Below are positions 42,193 through 51,041 of a stretch of 64,000 nucleotides of DNA, one piece after another. Positions within the stretch are counted from its first letter, which is position 1; every line of letters begins with the position of its first letter. A program made the position numbers and the translations under genes. Origin of the DNA: CBFDBF01 sp050293315 (GTDB lineage Bacteria; Pseudomonadota; Gammaproteobacteria; Chromatiales; Chromatiaceae). The notes beneath the pieces were generated by a model. It saw nothing but the letters and a program-made list of their open reading frames with translations, made no database searches and was not told the DNA's origin. Location of the stretch: contig JBNKMS010000023.1 of the NCBI GenBank assembly GCA_050293315.1, forward strand, positions 1 through 64,000, given 5' to 3'.

Positions 42193-42695
42193 CAGGTTAG
42201 ATCCGCCTGCAGCCTGCTATCTTTGGCGACGACTGCAGCGGCGCTACTCTGCCGCTCAGCATGGATACGTGCTGCCAACTCCTGGTCTCCCAGGGCCATG
42301 ATCTGGGCAGCGAGCCAGGCGGCGTTGGTGGCCCCCGGTTTGCCCACGGCGACGGTCGCCACCGGGATGCCTCCGGGCATCATTACGGTGGAGAGCAGTG
42401 CGTCCATTCCCTGCATGGAACCGGCATCCAGCGGGACGCCGATCACCGGCTTCAGGGTGGCAGCTGCCACTGCCCCTGCCAGGTGTGCGGCCAGTCCGGC
42501 AGCGGCGATAAACACGGCGCAGCCGCGGGCATCCGCATCCTTGACGTATGCATGGGTGATCTCAGGGGTGCGGTGAGCCGAGGTGATCTTCGCCTCGAAG
42601 GGGATCTCCAGCTTCTGCAATATATCGATGGTGTTTTGCAGGACCGGCAGATCAGAATCGGAGCCCATCAGGACGGCAACAAAGGGTTTGCTCAT
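42192..42695 (-). CDS. purE: N5-carboxyaminoimidazole ribonucleotide mutase PurE
   Basis: A 167-residue class I PurE: VLMGSDSDLP, SAHRTPE and AAGLAAHLAG are typical. It moves the carboxyl group of N5-CAIR to C4 in purine synthesis. The usual partner purK, which makes N5-CAIR, is not between purE and tsaC and is not elsewhere in the window. Confidence 0.95.
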   Translation of the reverse strand: MSKPFVAVLMGSDSDLPVLQNTIDILQKLEIPFEAKITSAHRTPEITHAYVKDADARGCAVFIAAAGLAAHLAGAVAAATLKPVIGVPLDAGSMQGMDALLSTVMMPGGIPVATVAVGKPGATNAAWLAAQIMALGDQELAARIHAERQSSAAAVVAKDSRLQADLT

Positions 42696-42754
42696 ATCTT
42701 ACGCACTCTGTCAGGTTGTAAGGGGTAGAAAGATACCCGATTTTTGTCCTCTGG

Positions 42755-42768
42755 GCCACCGGGGTGGC
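42755..42768 (-). terminator. Short hairpin after the outer-membrane gene
   Basis: GCCACC and GGTGGC (six pairs, two-base loop) lie just after the stop of the outer-membrane protein gene. It lacks a T tract and is a weak candidate terminator. Confidence 0.3.
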
Positions 42769-42770
42769 TG

Positions 42771-43982
42771 CTAGAAATAATACTCCAGGGTTAGTTGCAG
42801 GTGATCATCCTGGCGCAGGTCATATATGGTTTGGGTCGGCTTGATATTGTGGAAGACTCGGGCATCCAGACTGAGTTTCCATCTGTCGCCCAGACGACGG
42901 CTCGCCTCCAGCATAAACATACTGCTGTGGTAGTCGAGGTCGTAGCCTATGCCGGCGAGCAGCTCGGTGCTTGGTGCATCGTTGAGCGCGAGCCTGACAC
43001 CGGCGAAGAGATCCCGCTGGTTGATGCCGCCGCCAGGGGCGCCGCGTTCATCCCAGCCATACTCCAGGAGTACACCCAGGTCGGCGTTGGTGTCGAAGAT
43101 ACCGGTATAGGTGTACTCAAATCCGCCCTGCGCTGCCCAATAGGTCTCGCTGCCGTCGTGCCAGATGGCCTCCAGTTTAAATAGCCACGAATCTATGGTC
43201 GCCTGCAGGTCGAGACCGGCCTGGTCTATCTGCTCGTAGTAGGGGACGAGGACGGGGGTCCCTTTGCTGTCGATCCCCGGCAGTAGCAGTGGGGCGCGGC
43301 CGGTGCCATGAAACCAGGAGAGGCCGATGTCATATACGCCGATTGCACGGCTCCATCTTACGGCCAGGTCGGTGTGCAGCTCCTCTGCAGCGGACTGATA
43401 GATGGCCTGGTCGGTGTCGATAACCAGTGCGCTACGGAGGCGACCGTCACTCCCGGGGAAGGTGCGCTCCCTGAATCCTGGTAGGATGAACAGATCCAAT
43501 ATGCCCCACTCTCTCGCCATGGAGAGAGATATCATCGGTTGCCCCAGTTTGTCTTCGCTGTCTATATCCTCGATGGCGTCATACTGGTTGATGATGTCGA
43601 CCAGGTGCTGGAACTCGGTAACCCCCCAGAAGACACTGCCGATACCGGCCTTGAGCTCCCACTCTTCAGCCACGTGGGTCCAGAGCAGTTCGCGTATATC
43701 GGCGTGGGTACGCTCATGGTCGTGGTTATCAAGCCGCAAGAACGGCTTGAACAGCAGGCGGTCGTCACCACTGTTCCACTCCCAAAACAGCTCCGGCTCA
43801 AGGCTCAATGATAGATTGGGGGAGCTCTCCTGGTCGGTGTGGATGGGGTCGTGTTGGAACAGCCGCAGCTCTCCCCCCATTTTGCCACTGAACTCAAACG
43901 TGACCTCCCCGGTTGCGGCGGTCGACAGGGTCAGTAACAGGGTTACTGCCAGCCAGCGGTGGATAATGGCAAGGGGCGACAT
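42771..43982 (-). CDS. Outer-membrane beta-barrel protein of the RND export module
   Basis: A 403-residue protein with a signal peptide (about residues 1-26), alternating beta-strand pattern throughout and a C-terminal aromatic residue (LEYYF), as required for BAM insertion. It resembles the DUF1302-like proteins that often follow MMPL/RND and LolA-like genes, as here. It could form an outer-membrane channel or receptor for the exported lipid. Function is inferred only from context and topology. Confidence 0.75.
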   Translation of the reverse strand: MSPLAIIHRWLAVTLLLTLSTAATGEVTFEFSGKMGGELRLFQHDPIHTDQESSPNLSLSLEPELFWEWNSGDDRLLFKPFLRLDNHDHERTHADIRELLWTHVAEEWELKAGIGSVFWGVTEFQHLVDIINQYDAIEDIDSEDKLGQPMISLSMAREWGILDLFILPGFRERTFPGSDGRLRSALVIDTDQAIYQSAAEELHTDLAVRWSRAIGVYDIGLSWFHGTGRAPLLLPGIDSKGTPVLVPYYEQIDQAGLDLQATIDSWLFKLEAIWHDGSETYWAAQGGFEYTYTGIFDTNADLGVLLEYGWDERGAPGGGINQRDLFAGVRLALNDAPSTELLAGIGYDLDYHSSMFMLEASRRLGDRWKLSLDARVFHNIKPTQTIYDLRQDDHLQLTLEYYF

Positions 43983-44001
43983 AGCAGGTTACCCGATGGC
44001 T

Positions 44002-44802
44002 CTAGCGTGCCCGTTTGAGGGTGTTTTTATTGAAGTCCCTGTCTGTCAGTCCGGTCTTAAAGCGGTAGTTATGCCATTTCAGGTCGGTGCTCTTGCCGCT
44101 TTGATGGTTGACCATCTTTATCATGCCCGGACGCCAATACTTGTTTATGTACTGTTTATAGCCGTGGTATGTGAGGGTCTTCAGGGGCGCATTCTTTCTA
44201 TCAAAAAACTCGACCTTCTGTACTCGATACTCCGCCTTGTCGATCCAGGCAATACGGCGGGTGTAGCCGGAGTATTTGTCTACCGGGTACTGCTCGACAA
44301 CAAAGCTGTCGAGTCCATTTATGGTCTCATCCCGGAGATATTTATAGGTGTATTTTTCCACCTCAAACGAGCTGAGATCTTCATACGCGAACTCCGAGCC
44401 CATAAAGGGACCGGACTTGTTGCGCGAGGCGATCCTTTTGACCCGCTTAAGTGCCGGCAGATAGAGCCACTGATCATCGGCCCCGACGGTATGGGAGAAG
44501 CTGAGAAAGGCGGTGCCCTTAACATCGCGCGGCTTATGGAAGACGGAGAGGCTTTTGTCGCCGTCGCCTTTCACTTCCAACGTCTTCATGCTGATGGTGC
44601 GTAGACTCTCCTGCCCCTGTTTGTTGCGCAGTATCATCTCCATGTCCGCCTGCATGTCTCCCCAACCTCGATCGTGCCTTTGGGTCTCTTCGGAGATGGC
44701 CAACCCCTTCTCCTCGGCACTCTCTGCCAGTAGCGCGGTGTTGCCGGTTGCCAGTACCAGGGCCAGGCAAAGGTTCAGTTGTTGTTTAACATTACTCATC
44801 AA
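44002..44802 (-). CDS. Periplasmic LolA-like outer-membrane lipoprotein-sorting protein
   Basis: A 266-residue protein with a signal peptide (about residues 9-25) and a LolA-like half-barrel of the family annotated outer membrane lipoprotein-sorting protein. Landmarks are DQWLYLPALKRVKRI and MGSEFAYEDLSS. Members work with MMPL/RND exporters, probably as periplasmic carriers of lipids. The gene overlaps the end of the exporter gene by four bases, and the outer-membrane gene follows after 19 bases. Confidence 0.85.
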   Translation of the reverse strand: MMSNVKQQLNLCLALVLATGNTALLAESAEEKGLAISEETQRHDRGWGDMQADMEMILRNKQGQESLRTISMKTLEVKGDGDKSLSVFHKPRDVKGTAFLSFSHTVGADDQWLYLPALKRVKRIASRNKSGPFMGSEFAYEDLSSFEVEKYTYKYLRDETINGLDSFVVEQYPVDKYSGYTRRIAWIDKAEYRVQKVEFFDRKNAPLKTLTYHGYKQYINKYWRPGMIKMVNHQSGKSTDLKWHNYRFKTGLTDRDFNKNTLKRAR

Positions 44803-47105
44803 TTTTTAACTCCATCAGGATGGTCGTGGGTTGCAGTGTCGAATTTCATCAGTAGAGGCGGCAGGAATAAAAAATCTACCGCGAGCGCAATTAGGATTGT
44901 AACAGCAGTCAGCAGAGCCGTGTCCGCATTTACCTTGAAAGATGACTGGGCGAGTACCATAAAACCTGCTACCAGCACAAAGGTGGTTATCCAGAGCGCG
45001 CGGCCAACACTGTTGAACGCATATCTTACCGCGGCATGGGTGTCTGCCCCCCGGTCACGACGGGCATGCAGATACTTACTGAGAAAATGCACCGTATCAT
45101 CCACCACAATACCAAGAGTCATGCCCGCCACTACCGAGAGGCCAAGTCCTACCTGTCCATTGATAAAATACCATACACCAAAGCCGATGGCAGCCGGCGC
45201 CAGGTTAGGCAGTAGGCTGATTAGTCCAAAGCGCAGTGACTTGAGGGCGATCCCTAGCAGTAGAGAGATCAGCAACAGCGCCATGGCGATCCCTTTGAGC
45301 ATGCTGGAGATATTGCGCTGCCCAATATGGGCAAACATCAGGGATGGACTGGCTATCTCGGCCTTGTAGTCCGCGGCATTGGCTGTAAACCAGTCGTATA
45401 TCCGTTGCTCCAGATCCAGCTGCTCAACGCTGGAGAGATTGTCAAAGGTGGCGACTACCCTGGTGGATGACTTGTCCACATTCAGCTGGTTGTTGAGGTC
45501 GAGCCCATAGGGCAGCGACATCTCATACAGCAGTAGATACTGGGCCGATAGCTCCTGGCTGTCTGGCAGTTTATACCACTCCTGGTTGTCACCATGCATG
45601 GCACGATTTAACCGCTTAACTGTGTCGGTGATGCTGTTTACATGGTCTGTCTCTGGTTGTGTGTACAGCCATTGACTGAATGACTCCACGGCAGAGAGAA
45701 ACTGCGGGTTGTTAATCCCACTGGAGCTGCCGCTCTCTATAGAGATATCTAAAGTGGTCATGCCGGATATATTGTCCTGCATGAAGTCAGTGGCCTGACG
45801 AAATGGTACGTCAGTATCAAAGTACTTTACGAAATCATCATTGAGTTCATTTTTAGGCACAAACACTATTAGTGAGGCCATTACGATAGCAGTAGTGGGT
45901 AGCAGCAGCTTGCGCGTTTTGATGACCCACTCAGCAAACCGCTGCATCAGGTCACCTCCATCCTTATGTGGCTTGGCCTTTAGTGGCAGCAGCATCAGGA
46001 TGGCTGGGAAGAGCGTAATTGAGAACAGGAACGCCAGCATCACACCGGTCGCAACCATATTCCCCAGATCCCTAAACGGTGGGGAGTCTGAGAAGTTCAT
46101 GCTGAGGAAGCCAATAGCGGTGGTCGCACTGGTCAAGAATATGGGTTGAAAGTTTATCTTCATGCTGTCCGCCAGTGCTTGGCGTTTCTCCACCCCGTGA
46201 CGCATCTCGTAATACATGGTGCTCAATATATGGATGCAATCCGCTACCGCGAGCGTCAAGATCATGGTTGGGGAGGCCGCGGATGGTCCAGTGAGAAAGA
46301 GACCGCTCCAGCCGGCGAGTCCCATGGTGGCGGCGATGCTAAAGAGAATAACCGTGACCGTTGATATAGTACCGGCGATGGTGCGCAGCAGTAGGCTGAT
46401 GGTAAGGATGACTATGCCAAACATAATCGGGATCAGGGTGGCGTTATCCTTCAGTGAGGCCTCGGCAAAGCTGTTGTTCATCATCACCATGCCGGAGAGA
46501 TAGACCTCCATATCCGGGTTTTCGGAGATAAAGGCATCGCGCATAGCGCGCACTTCAGAGACGACCTGTGGTATCTCCTTCACCAGGTTTACCCCAGGTA
46601 GCTGCACAGTGATGTTAACGATGGTCACGTGCGCCTTGTCCGAGACCAGCTTATTCAGCAGCAGCGGCTCACTGAGGGCGATCTGGCGGGCGTGCTCTAG
46701 TGCCGCCTGGTCCATATTCAGAGGGTCCTGTATCAGATCCTCTACAACCAGGTCATCACCCTCAGCGTAGATGTGTTGGTAGTTGGTGATTGAGTCGACG
46801 CGGGTGGAGAACGGTGTTTGCCAGGACTGCTCTGTCAGTTTGCGGATGGCCTCCAGGGTCTTGGGTTTGAATACATTGCCATCGGCCGGGGCGATGACAA
46901 TGGCGATATTGTCATTCTTGCTGTAGACCTTTTGCATGGCCTCGAATGCGGTCAGCTGCGGGTTCTCGTTGCTGAAAAATACACGGTAGTCGCTTTTAAA
47001 TACCAGTCTTTGTGCGCCGTAAGCAGCGGCGAGCACAAAGATCAGGCTAAGTAGAATAGTCAGAACTGGGTGGTTCAATACCTGCTGGATGAGTTTTTGC
47101 CGCAT
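44799..47105 (-). CDS. MMPL/RND-superfamily lipid exporter
   Basis: A 768-residue inner-membrane transporter with the RND pattern: one N-terminal membrane segment, a large periplasmic domain, five to six segments (about residues 225-400), a second periplasmic domain, and a final block of segments (about 620-750). It has GXXXD-like TM4 sequence (LTLAVADCIHIL) with the proton-relay aspartate and a matching TM10 (GIVVDDTVHFL). It belongs with HpnN-like and other lipid exporters rather than AcrB. An AAGGGAAC ribosome site precedes ATG. First gene of the three-gene export operon. Confidence 0.88.
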   Translation of the reverse strand: MRQKLIQQVLNHPVLTILLSLIFVLAAAYGAQRLVFKSDYRVFFSNENPQLTAFEAMQKVYSKNDNIAIVIAPADGNVFKPKTLEAIRKLTEQSWQTPFSTRVDSITNYQHIYAEGDDLVVEDLIQDPLNMDQAALEHARQIALSEPLLLNKLVSDKAHVTIVNITVQLPGVNLVKEIPQVVSEVRAMRDAFISENPDMEVYLSGMVMMNNSFAEASLKDNATLIPIMFGIVILTISLLLRTIAGTISTVTVILFSIAATMGLAGWSGLFLTGPSAASPTMILTLAVADCIHILSTMYYEMRHGVEKRQALADSMKINFQPIFLTSATTAIGFLSMNFSDSPPFRDLGNMVATGVMLAFLFSITLFPAILMLLPLKAKPHKDGGDLMQRFAEWVIKTRKLLLPTTAIVMASLIVFVPKNELNDDFVKYFDTDVPFRQATDFMQDNISGMTTLDISIESGSSSGINNPQFLSAVESFSQWLYTQPETDHVNSITDTVKRLNRAMHGDNQEWYKLPDSQELSAQYLLLYEMSLPYGLDLNNQLNVDKSSTRVVATFDNLSSVEQLDLEQRIYDWFTANAADYKAEIASPSLMFAHIGQRNISSMLKGIAMALLLISLLLGIALKSLRFGLISLLPNLAPAAIGFGVWYFINGQVGLGLSVVAGMTLGIVVDDTVHFLSKYLHARRDRGADTHAAVRYAFNSVGRALWITTFVLVAGFMVLAQSSFKVNADTALLTAVTILIALAVDFLFLPPLLMKFDTATHDHPDGVKN

Positions 47106-47248
47106 GTTGTTCCCTTGCTAGTGTCTTTACCATGTTCCGCATTTATGGAGGAGATCGCCAGGTCTTCCAAGATGCTGAACAGGGATGGTACCAGCAGTAG
47201 TATTAGTAGGATAGTGATGCGGGCCTCATTCAGCCGGATAGTGTTGTC
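47075..47248 (-). pseudogene. Possible 3' remnant of another RND permease gene
   Basis: The gap between ppk2 and the exporter gene holds an open stretch of 57 codons in another frame, running into the exporter start. Its translation contains LNEARITILLILLLVPSLFS and then ILEDLA, the pattern of the last membrane helix and end of AcrB-type or MMPL-type RND permeases (LLxVPxLYSLxEDL). It has no initiation codon and a TAG directly upstream, so it would be a degraded gene end. Chance similarity of a hydrophobic stretch is possible. Confidence 0.3.
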
Positions 47249-47345
47249 CTACAATCACGCATCGTGTATGCATGGCGTATTGGAGATTATCCGTTTCCTA
47301 ATACATATTGGATTGTTTGAGCGAGGCACGCTAACAGTGGCGCCG

Positions 47346-48146
47346 TTATGGATAGATCTCTGGGATAAAGGTCTGGTCGGTGATGGGGGGGCGAACATAG
47401 CCTACCCCGGTCTCCCTCTCCGGCAGGACAACCGGCTCGGGGGTGAGGTCTTTATAGTGTATCTGCTGCAGTAGGTGGGCAATACAGTTGAGCCGGGCAT
47501 GTTTTTTGATGTCTGATTTAACCACATACCAGGGTGCCTGTTTGATATCGGTGTGGGCAAACATCTGATCCTTTGCCTTGGAGTATTCAACCCAGCGGGC
47601 GCGGGACTGCAGGTCCATCGGGCTTAGCTTCCAGCGTTTATGCTCCTCTTCCAGACGGCTCTGGAAACGGTTCTCTTGCTCCTCATCCGAAACCGAGAAC
47701 CAGTATTTGATCAGGATAATGTTGGAGCGTACCAGCATCCGCTCGAACTCCGGGCAGGAGCGCATAAACTCCTGGTATTCATCATCTGTGCAGAAGCCCA
47801 TTACCTTTTCGACCCCGGCGCGGTTATACCAGCTGCGGTCGAACAGTACCATCTCCCCGGCCGCAGGCAGGTGAGGCACATAGCGTTGAAAATACCACTG
47901 GGTCTGTTCGCGCTCGGTGGGTGCCGGAAGAGCGACCACCCGGCAGATGCGCGGATTGAGGTGTTGGGTGATGCGTTTGATAACGCCGCCCTTGCCGGCG
48001 GCATCGCGTCCCTCAAATACCACCACCACCTTCAACCCCTTGTGCAGGATCCAGGCCTGTAGCTTAACCAGCTCCAGCTGTAGCTTGAATAGTTCCTTTG
48101 TGTAACGCCTTTTGCCGATCTTTTTTGGCTTCTTCTCTTTACCCAT
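47346..48146 (-). CDS. ppk2: Polyphosphate kinase 2
   Basis: A 266-residue PPK2-family kinase that uses polyphosphate to phosphorylate nucleotides or the reverse. Walker A is GRDAAGKGG and the Walker B region is FDRSWYNRAGVE, both intact. I chose ATG 48146, preceded by GAGTGGGGG, rather than the GTG four codons earlier. It stands alone upstream of the RND module and downstream of topA on the same strand. Confidence 0.92.
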   Translation of the reverse strand: MGKEKKPKKIGKRRYTKELFKLQLELVKLQAWILHKGLKVVVVFEGRDAAGKGGVIKRITQHLNPRICRVVALPAPTEREQTQWYFQRYVPHLPAAGEMVLFDRSWYNRAGVEKVMGFCTDDEYQEFMRSCPEFERMLVRSNIILIKYWFSVSDEEQENRFQSRLEEEHKRWKLSPMDLQSRARWVEYSKAKDQMFAHTDIKQAPWYVVKSDIKKHARLNCIAHLLQQIHYKDLTPEPVVLPERETGVGYVRPPITDQTFIPEIYP

Positions 48147-48255
48147 GATTGCCCCCACTCAGATCGCCGATTCAAATCCGTATCTAACAAGCATAGTAGG
48201 TATTGGATTGTTTTTGCAGACCGAGCCTTTGTAGTGTCAGGCTCAACGTTATGCT

Positions 48256-50535
48256 TTAGCCCTCTTCGATCGGCTCGGAGAATGAACAGTCCTGTTGTGG
48301 GCAGACCTTTTCACTACCGCGGCGCTTGGTGGTCTTGATGGTGAGCATGGGCCAGCCGCAGCTGGGGCAGGGTTCGTTCAGTGGTTCGTTCCAGGTAGCG
48401 TATTCGCACTCCGGATAGGTGGAGCAGGAGTAGAATATCTTGCCGCGCCTGGATTTGCGTTGCAGCATGCTCCCCTTATTGCACTGAGGGCACTCAATTC
48501 CGGTATCGCGTGGTTTCTCCAGCGGCTCTATAAAGCGGCAATTTGGGTAACCAGAGCAGCCGATAAACTTTCCATACTTGCCGCGTTTGATTACCAGATC
48601 AGAGCCACAATCCGGGCAGGTGCGTCCCTCAACTGTCTCTGGCTCCGATGGTGATTGACCGTCACTGTCGATGTCGCGGGTGTAGTCACACTCCGGGTAG
48701 TTGGTACAGCCGACGAAGCGACCATGGCGCCCCAAACGTATGGAGAGCGGTTTGCCACACTGAGGGCACGCCTCGTCCATCGCCTCGTGGGTGACATCAC
48801 TGCGCTGGACATTCTCTTCGGTATGGTCGATGCGCTGTTTGAACGGCTGCCAGAATTTGCGCAGTAGAGGCACCCACTCCTCTTCACCCCGGGCTATCGC
48901 GTCCAGCTGATCCTCAAGGTTAGCGGTAAAGTCGTAGTCCACGTACTGGGTAAAATATTTGGTAAGGAAACGGTTGACCACCCGTCCAACATCAGTGGGA
49001 TAGAAGCGCTTTTGCTCCAGCTCAACATACTCACGGTCCTGCAGGGTGGAGATGATAGAGGCGTAGGTGGATGGGCGCCCGATACCGTGTTTCTCCAGCG
49101 CCTTGACCAGGCTTGCCTCGCTGTAGCGGGGTGGCGGTTCGGTGAAGTGCTGTTCTGTACGAATGGCCTTCAGTGCAACCTCTTCACCCTCCTGCAGTGG
49201 CGGCAGGATCTTTTCGTCATCACCCCCATTTTTCGCATCGTCAACGCCCTCCATATAGACCGCCATGAATCCGGGGTTGGCTATTACAGAACCGTTGGCG
49301 CGAAACAGATTGTTGGGGCCGCAGGAGAGGTCGACCGCGACGGTGTTGATAGTGGCATGTACCATCTGGCAGGCTACTGTACGTTTCCAGATAAGCTCGT
49401 ACAGGCGGTATTGATCTTTGCTCAGGTGCTCTTTCAGATCTTCCGGCAGGTGCCGAACGGAGGTCGGGCGGACAGCCTCATGTGCCTCCTGCGCGTTTTT
49501 GGATTTAGTCTTGAAGTGGCGTGGGGTATCTGGCAGGGTGTCCTGGCCGTAGCGCTCACCGATATATTCACGTAGCTCCTGAAGCGCCTCTTCTGCCAAC
49601 TGCACCGAGTCGGTACGCATATAGGTGATGAGACCCTCAGCCCCGCTACCGGTATCTATACCTTCATACAGCTGCTGTGCTGTACGCATGGTGCGCTGTG
49701 CGGTAAAACCGAGTTTGCGTGCCGCCTCCTGTTGCAGGGTGGAGGTGGTAAATGGGGCCGCCGGGTTGCGCTTGCGCTGTTTTTTCTGGATCGTCTCAAC
49801 GCGGAGTTTGCCATTGGCTGCAGCCAGCAGGGTACTCTCTGCGGTGGTAGCGGTGTCGCCATCGGTAATGGAGAACTGCTCCTGTTTTTCCCCCTGGTAC
49901 TGAGTGAGTTTGGCGCTGAAACCGTGGTTGTCTTTCTGCAGATCGGCCTCAATGCTCCAGTATTCACGCGGTATGAATGCCTCTATCTCCTCCTCGCGCT
50001 CTGCGATCATACGTAGTGCAGGGCTCTGTACTCGCCCGGCAGAGAGGCCGCGGCGCACCTTCTTCCAGAGCAGGGGAGAGAGGGTAAATCCGACCAGGTA
50101 GTCGAGGGCGCGTCGCGCCTGCTGGGCGTTGATTAGATCGGTAGATAGTTCACGCGGGTTGGCCACCGCATCCTGCACCGCCTTTTTGGTCACTTCATTA
50201 AAGACTACGCGGTGAACCGCTTTGTCCTTTAGCTTACGGCGCTGTTTCAGCAACTCATACAGGTGCCAGGAGATCGCTTCACCCTCGCGATCCGGGTCGG
50301 TGGCCAGGTAGAGGGTGTCCGCCTTCTTTAGCGCCTTGCTGATGGTCTGTACATGGCGTTCATTCCGCTCAATCGCCTGGTACTGCATGGCAAAGTCGTT
50401 GTCTGGATCGACCGCGCCACTCTTAGGTATAAGGTCGCGCACATGCCCATACGAGGCGAGGACTTCAAATCCTTTACCCAGGTATTTCTTGATAGTTTTC
50501 GCCTTGGCGGGGGACTCAACTATGACCAGATTCAT
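48256..50535 (-). CDS. topA: DNA topoisomerase I
   Basis: A 759-residue type IA topoisomerase that relaxes negative supercoils. The TOPRIM domain starts the protein (VIVESPAKAKTI), the active-site tyrosine is Y305 in TYMRTDS, and the C-terminus carries three to four zinc-finger repeats (CPQCGKPL, CPDCGSDL, CPQCNKGS, CPSCGWPM). It follows smg and dprA on the same strand, a conserved order. Confidence 0.97.
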   Translation of the reverse strand: MNLVIVESPAKAKTIKKYLGKGFEVLASYGHVRDLIPKSGAVDPDNDFAMQYQAIERNERHVQTISKALKKADTLYLATDPDREGEAISWHLYELLKQRRKLKDKAVHRVVFNEVTKKAVQDAVANPRELSTDLINAQQARRALDYLVGFTLSPLLWKKVRRGLSAGRVQSPALRMIAEREEEIEAFIPREYWSIEADLQKDNHGFSAKLTQYQGEKQEQFSITDGDTATTAESTLLAAANGKLRVETIQKKQRKRNPAAPFTTSTLQQEAARKLGFTAQRTMRTAQQLYEGIDTGSGAEGLITYMRTDSVQLAEEALQELREYIGERYGQDTLPDTPRHFKTKSKNAQEAHEAVRPTSVRHLPEDLKEHLSKDQYRLYELIWKRTVACQMVHATINTVAVDLSCGPNNLFRANGSVIANPGFMAVYMEGVDDAKNGGDDEKILPPLQEGEEVALKAIRTEQHFTEPPPRYSEASLVKALEKHGIGRPSTYASIISTLQDREYVELEQKRFYPTDVGRVVNRFLTKYFTQYVDYDFTANLEDQLDAIARGEEEWVPLLRKFWQPFKQRIDHTEENVQRSDVTHEAMDEACPQCGKPLSIRLGRHGRFVGCTNYPECDYTRDIDSDGQSPSEPETVEGRTCPDCGSDLVIKRGKYGKFIGCSGYPNCRFIEPLEKPRDTGIECPQCNKGSMLQRKSRRGKIFYSCSTYPECEYATWNEPLNEPCPSCGWPMLTIKTTKRRGSEKVCPQQDCSFSEPIEEG

Positions 50536-50555
50536 CGTTATTCGGTCTGCCCCTT

Positions 50556-51032
50556 TTAGTGAAAGACGCGTGGCTGTTCATTGTAGATGAGATCTTCCAT
50601 CTGCACGAAGGCGCCCTCCTGGCCAGGCTGATTCATCAGCACCATCAGTACCACCCATCTCAGCTCTTCGATGCCAATCCGTGGATCATCCAGGGCGATG
50701 GTGCGTTCAATAACCAATTCGCGGCTTGCCTGATCAAGTATGCCGTGCCGCTCCAGAAACAGCAGCAGACCGCGGCAGCTGGCATCTAGCCGCAGGCGCT
50801 CTTTATCAGTAAACACCCGGAACGATGGTCTCTTGTTGCGGCTGGGGCCATGCTCCATCTGCTGTGCAGCAAGGCCATCGAGCCACTGAAATGTTCGTTT
50901 GATCTCTCTCTCAGGGAATCCAACATGCATCAACTCATCCTGCAGTTCGGCTTGGCTGGAGGGTTGGCGTTGGTCGCTATCCGTGTAGTTTTCATACAGG
51001 TAGATCAGGATATCGACTACATTTTCATTCAT
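50556..51032 (-). CDS. smg: Smg family protein (DUF494)
   Basis: A 158-residue protein of the Smg/DUF494 family: NVVDILIYLYENY at the start, FRVFTDKERLRLD in the middle and a helical end. Its place between dprA and topA is conserved in gammaproteobacteria. No function is established. It lies 9 bases after dprA. Confidence 0.93.
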   Translation of the reverse strand: MNENVVDILIYLYENYTDSDQRQPSSQAELQDELMHVGFPEREIKRTFQWLDGLAAQQMEHGPSRNKRPSFRVFTDKERLRLDASCRGLLLFLERHGILDQASRELVIERTIALDDPRIGIEELRWVVLMVLMNQPGQEGAFVQMEDLIYNEQPRVFH

Positions 51033-51041
51033 ATTTAAACC

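Noticed and set aside
43402..44604. Plus-strand frame of 400 codons opposite the outer-membrane and LolA-like genes
   Set aside because: It spans parts of two real genes and has no plausible start or domain.
48223..48244. GAGCCT/AGGCTC inverted repeat after topA
   Set aside because: Only six pairs and no T tract on the topA strand; too weak to call a terminator.
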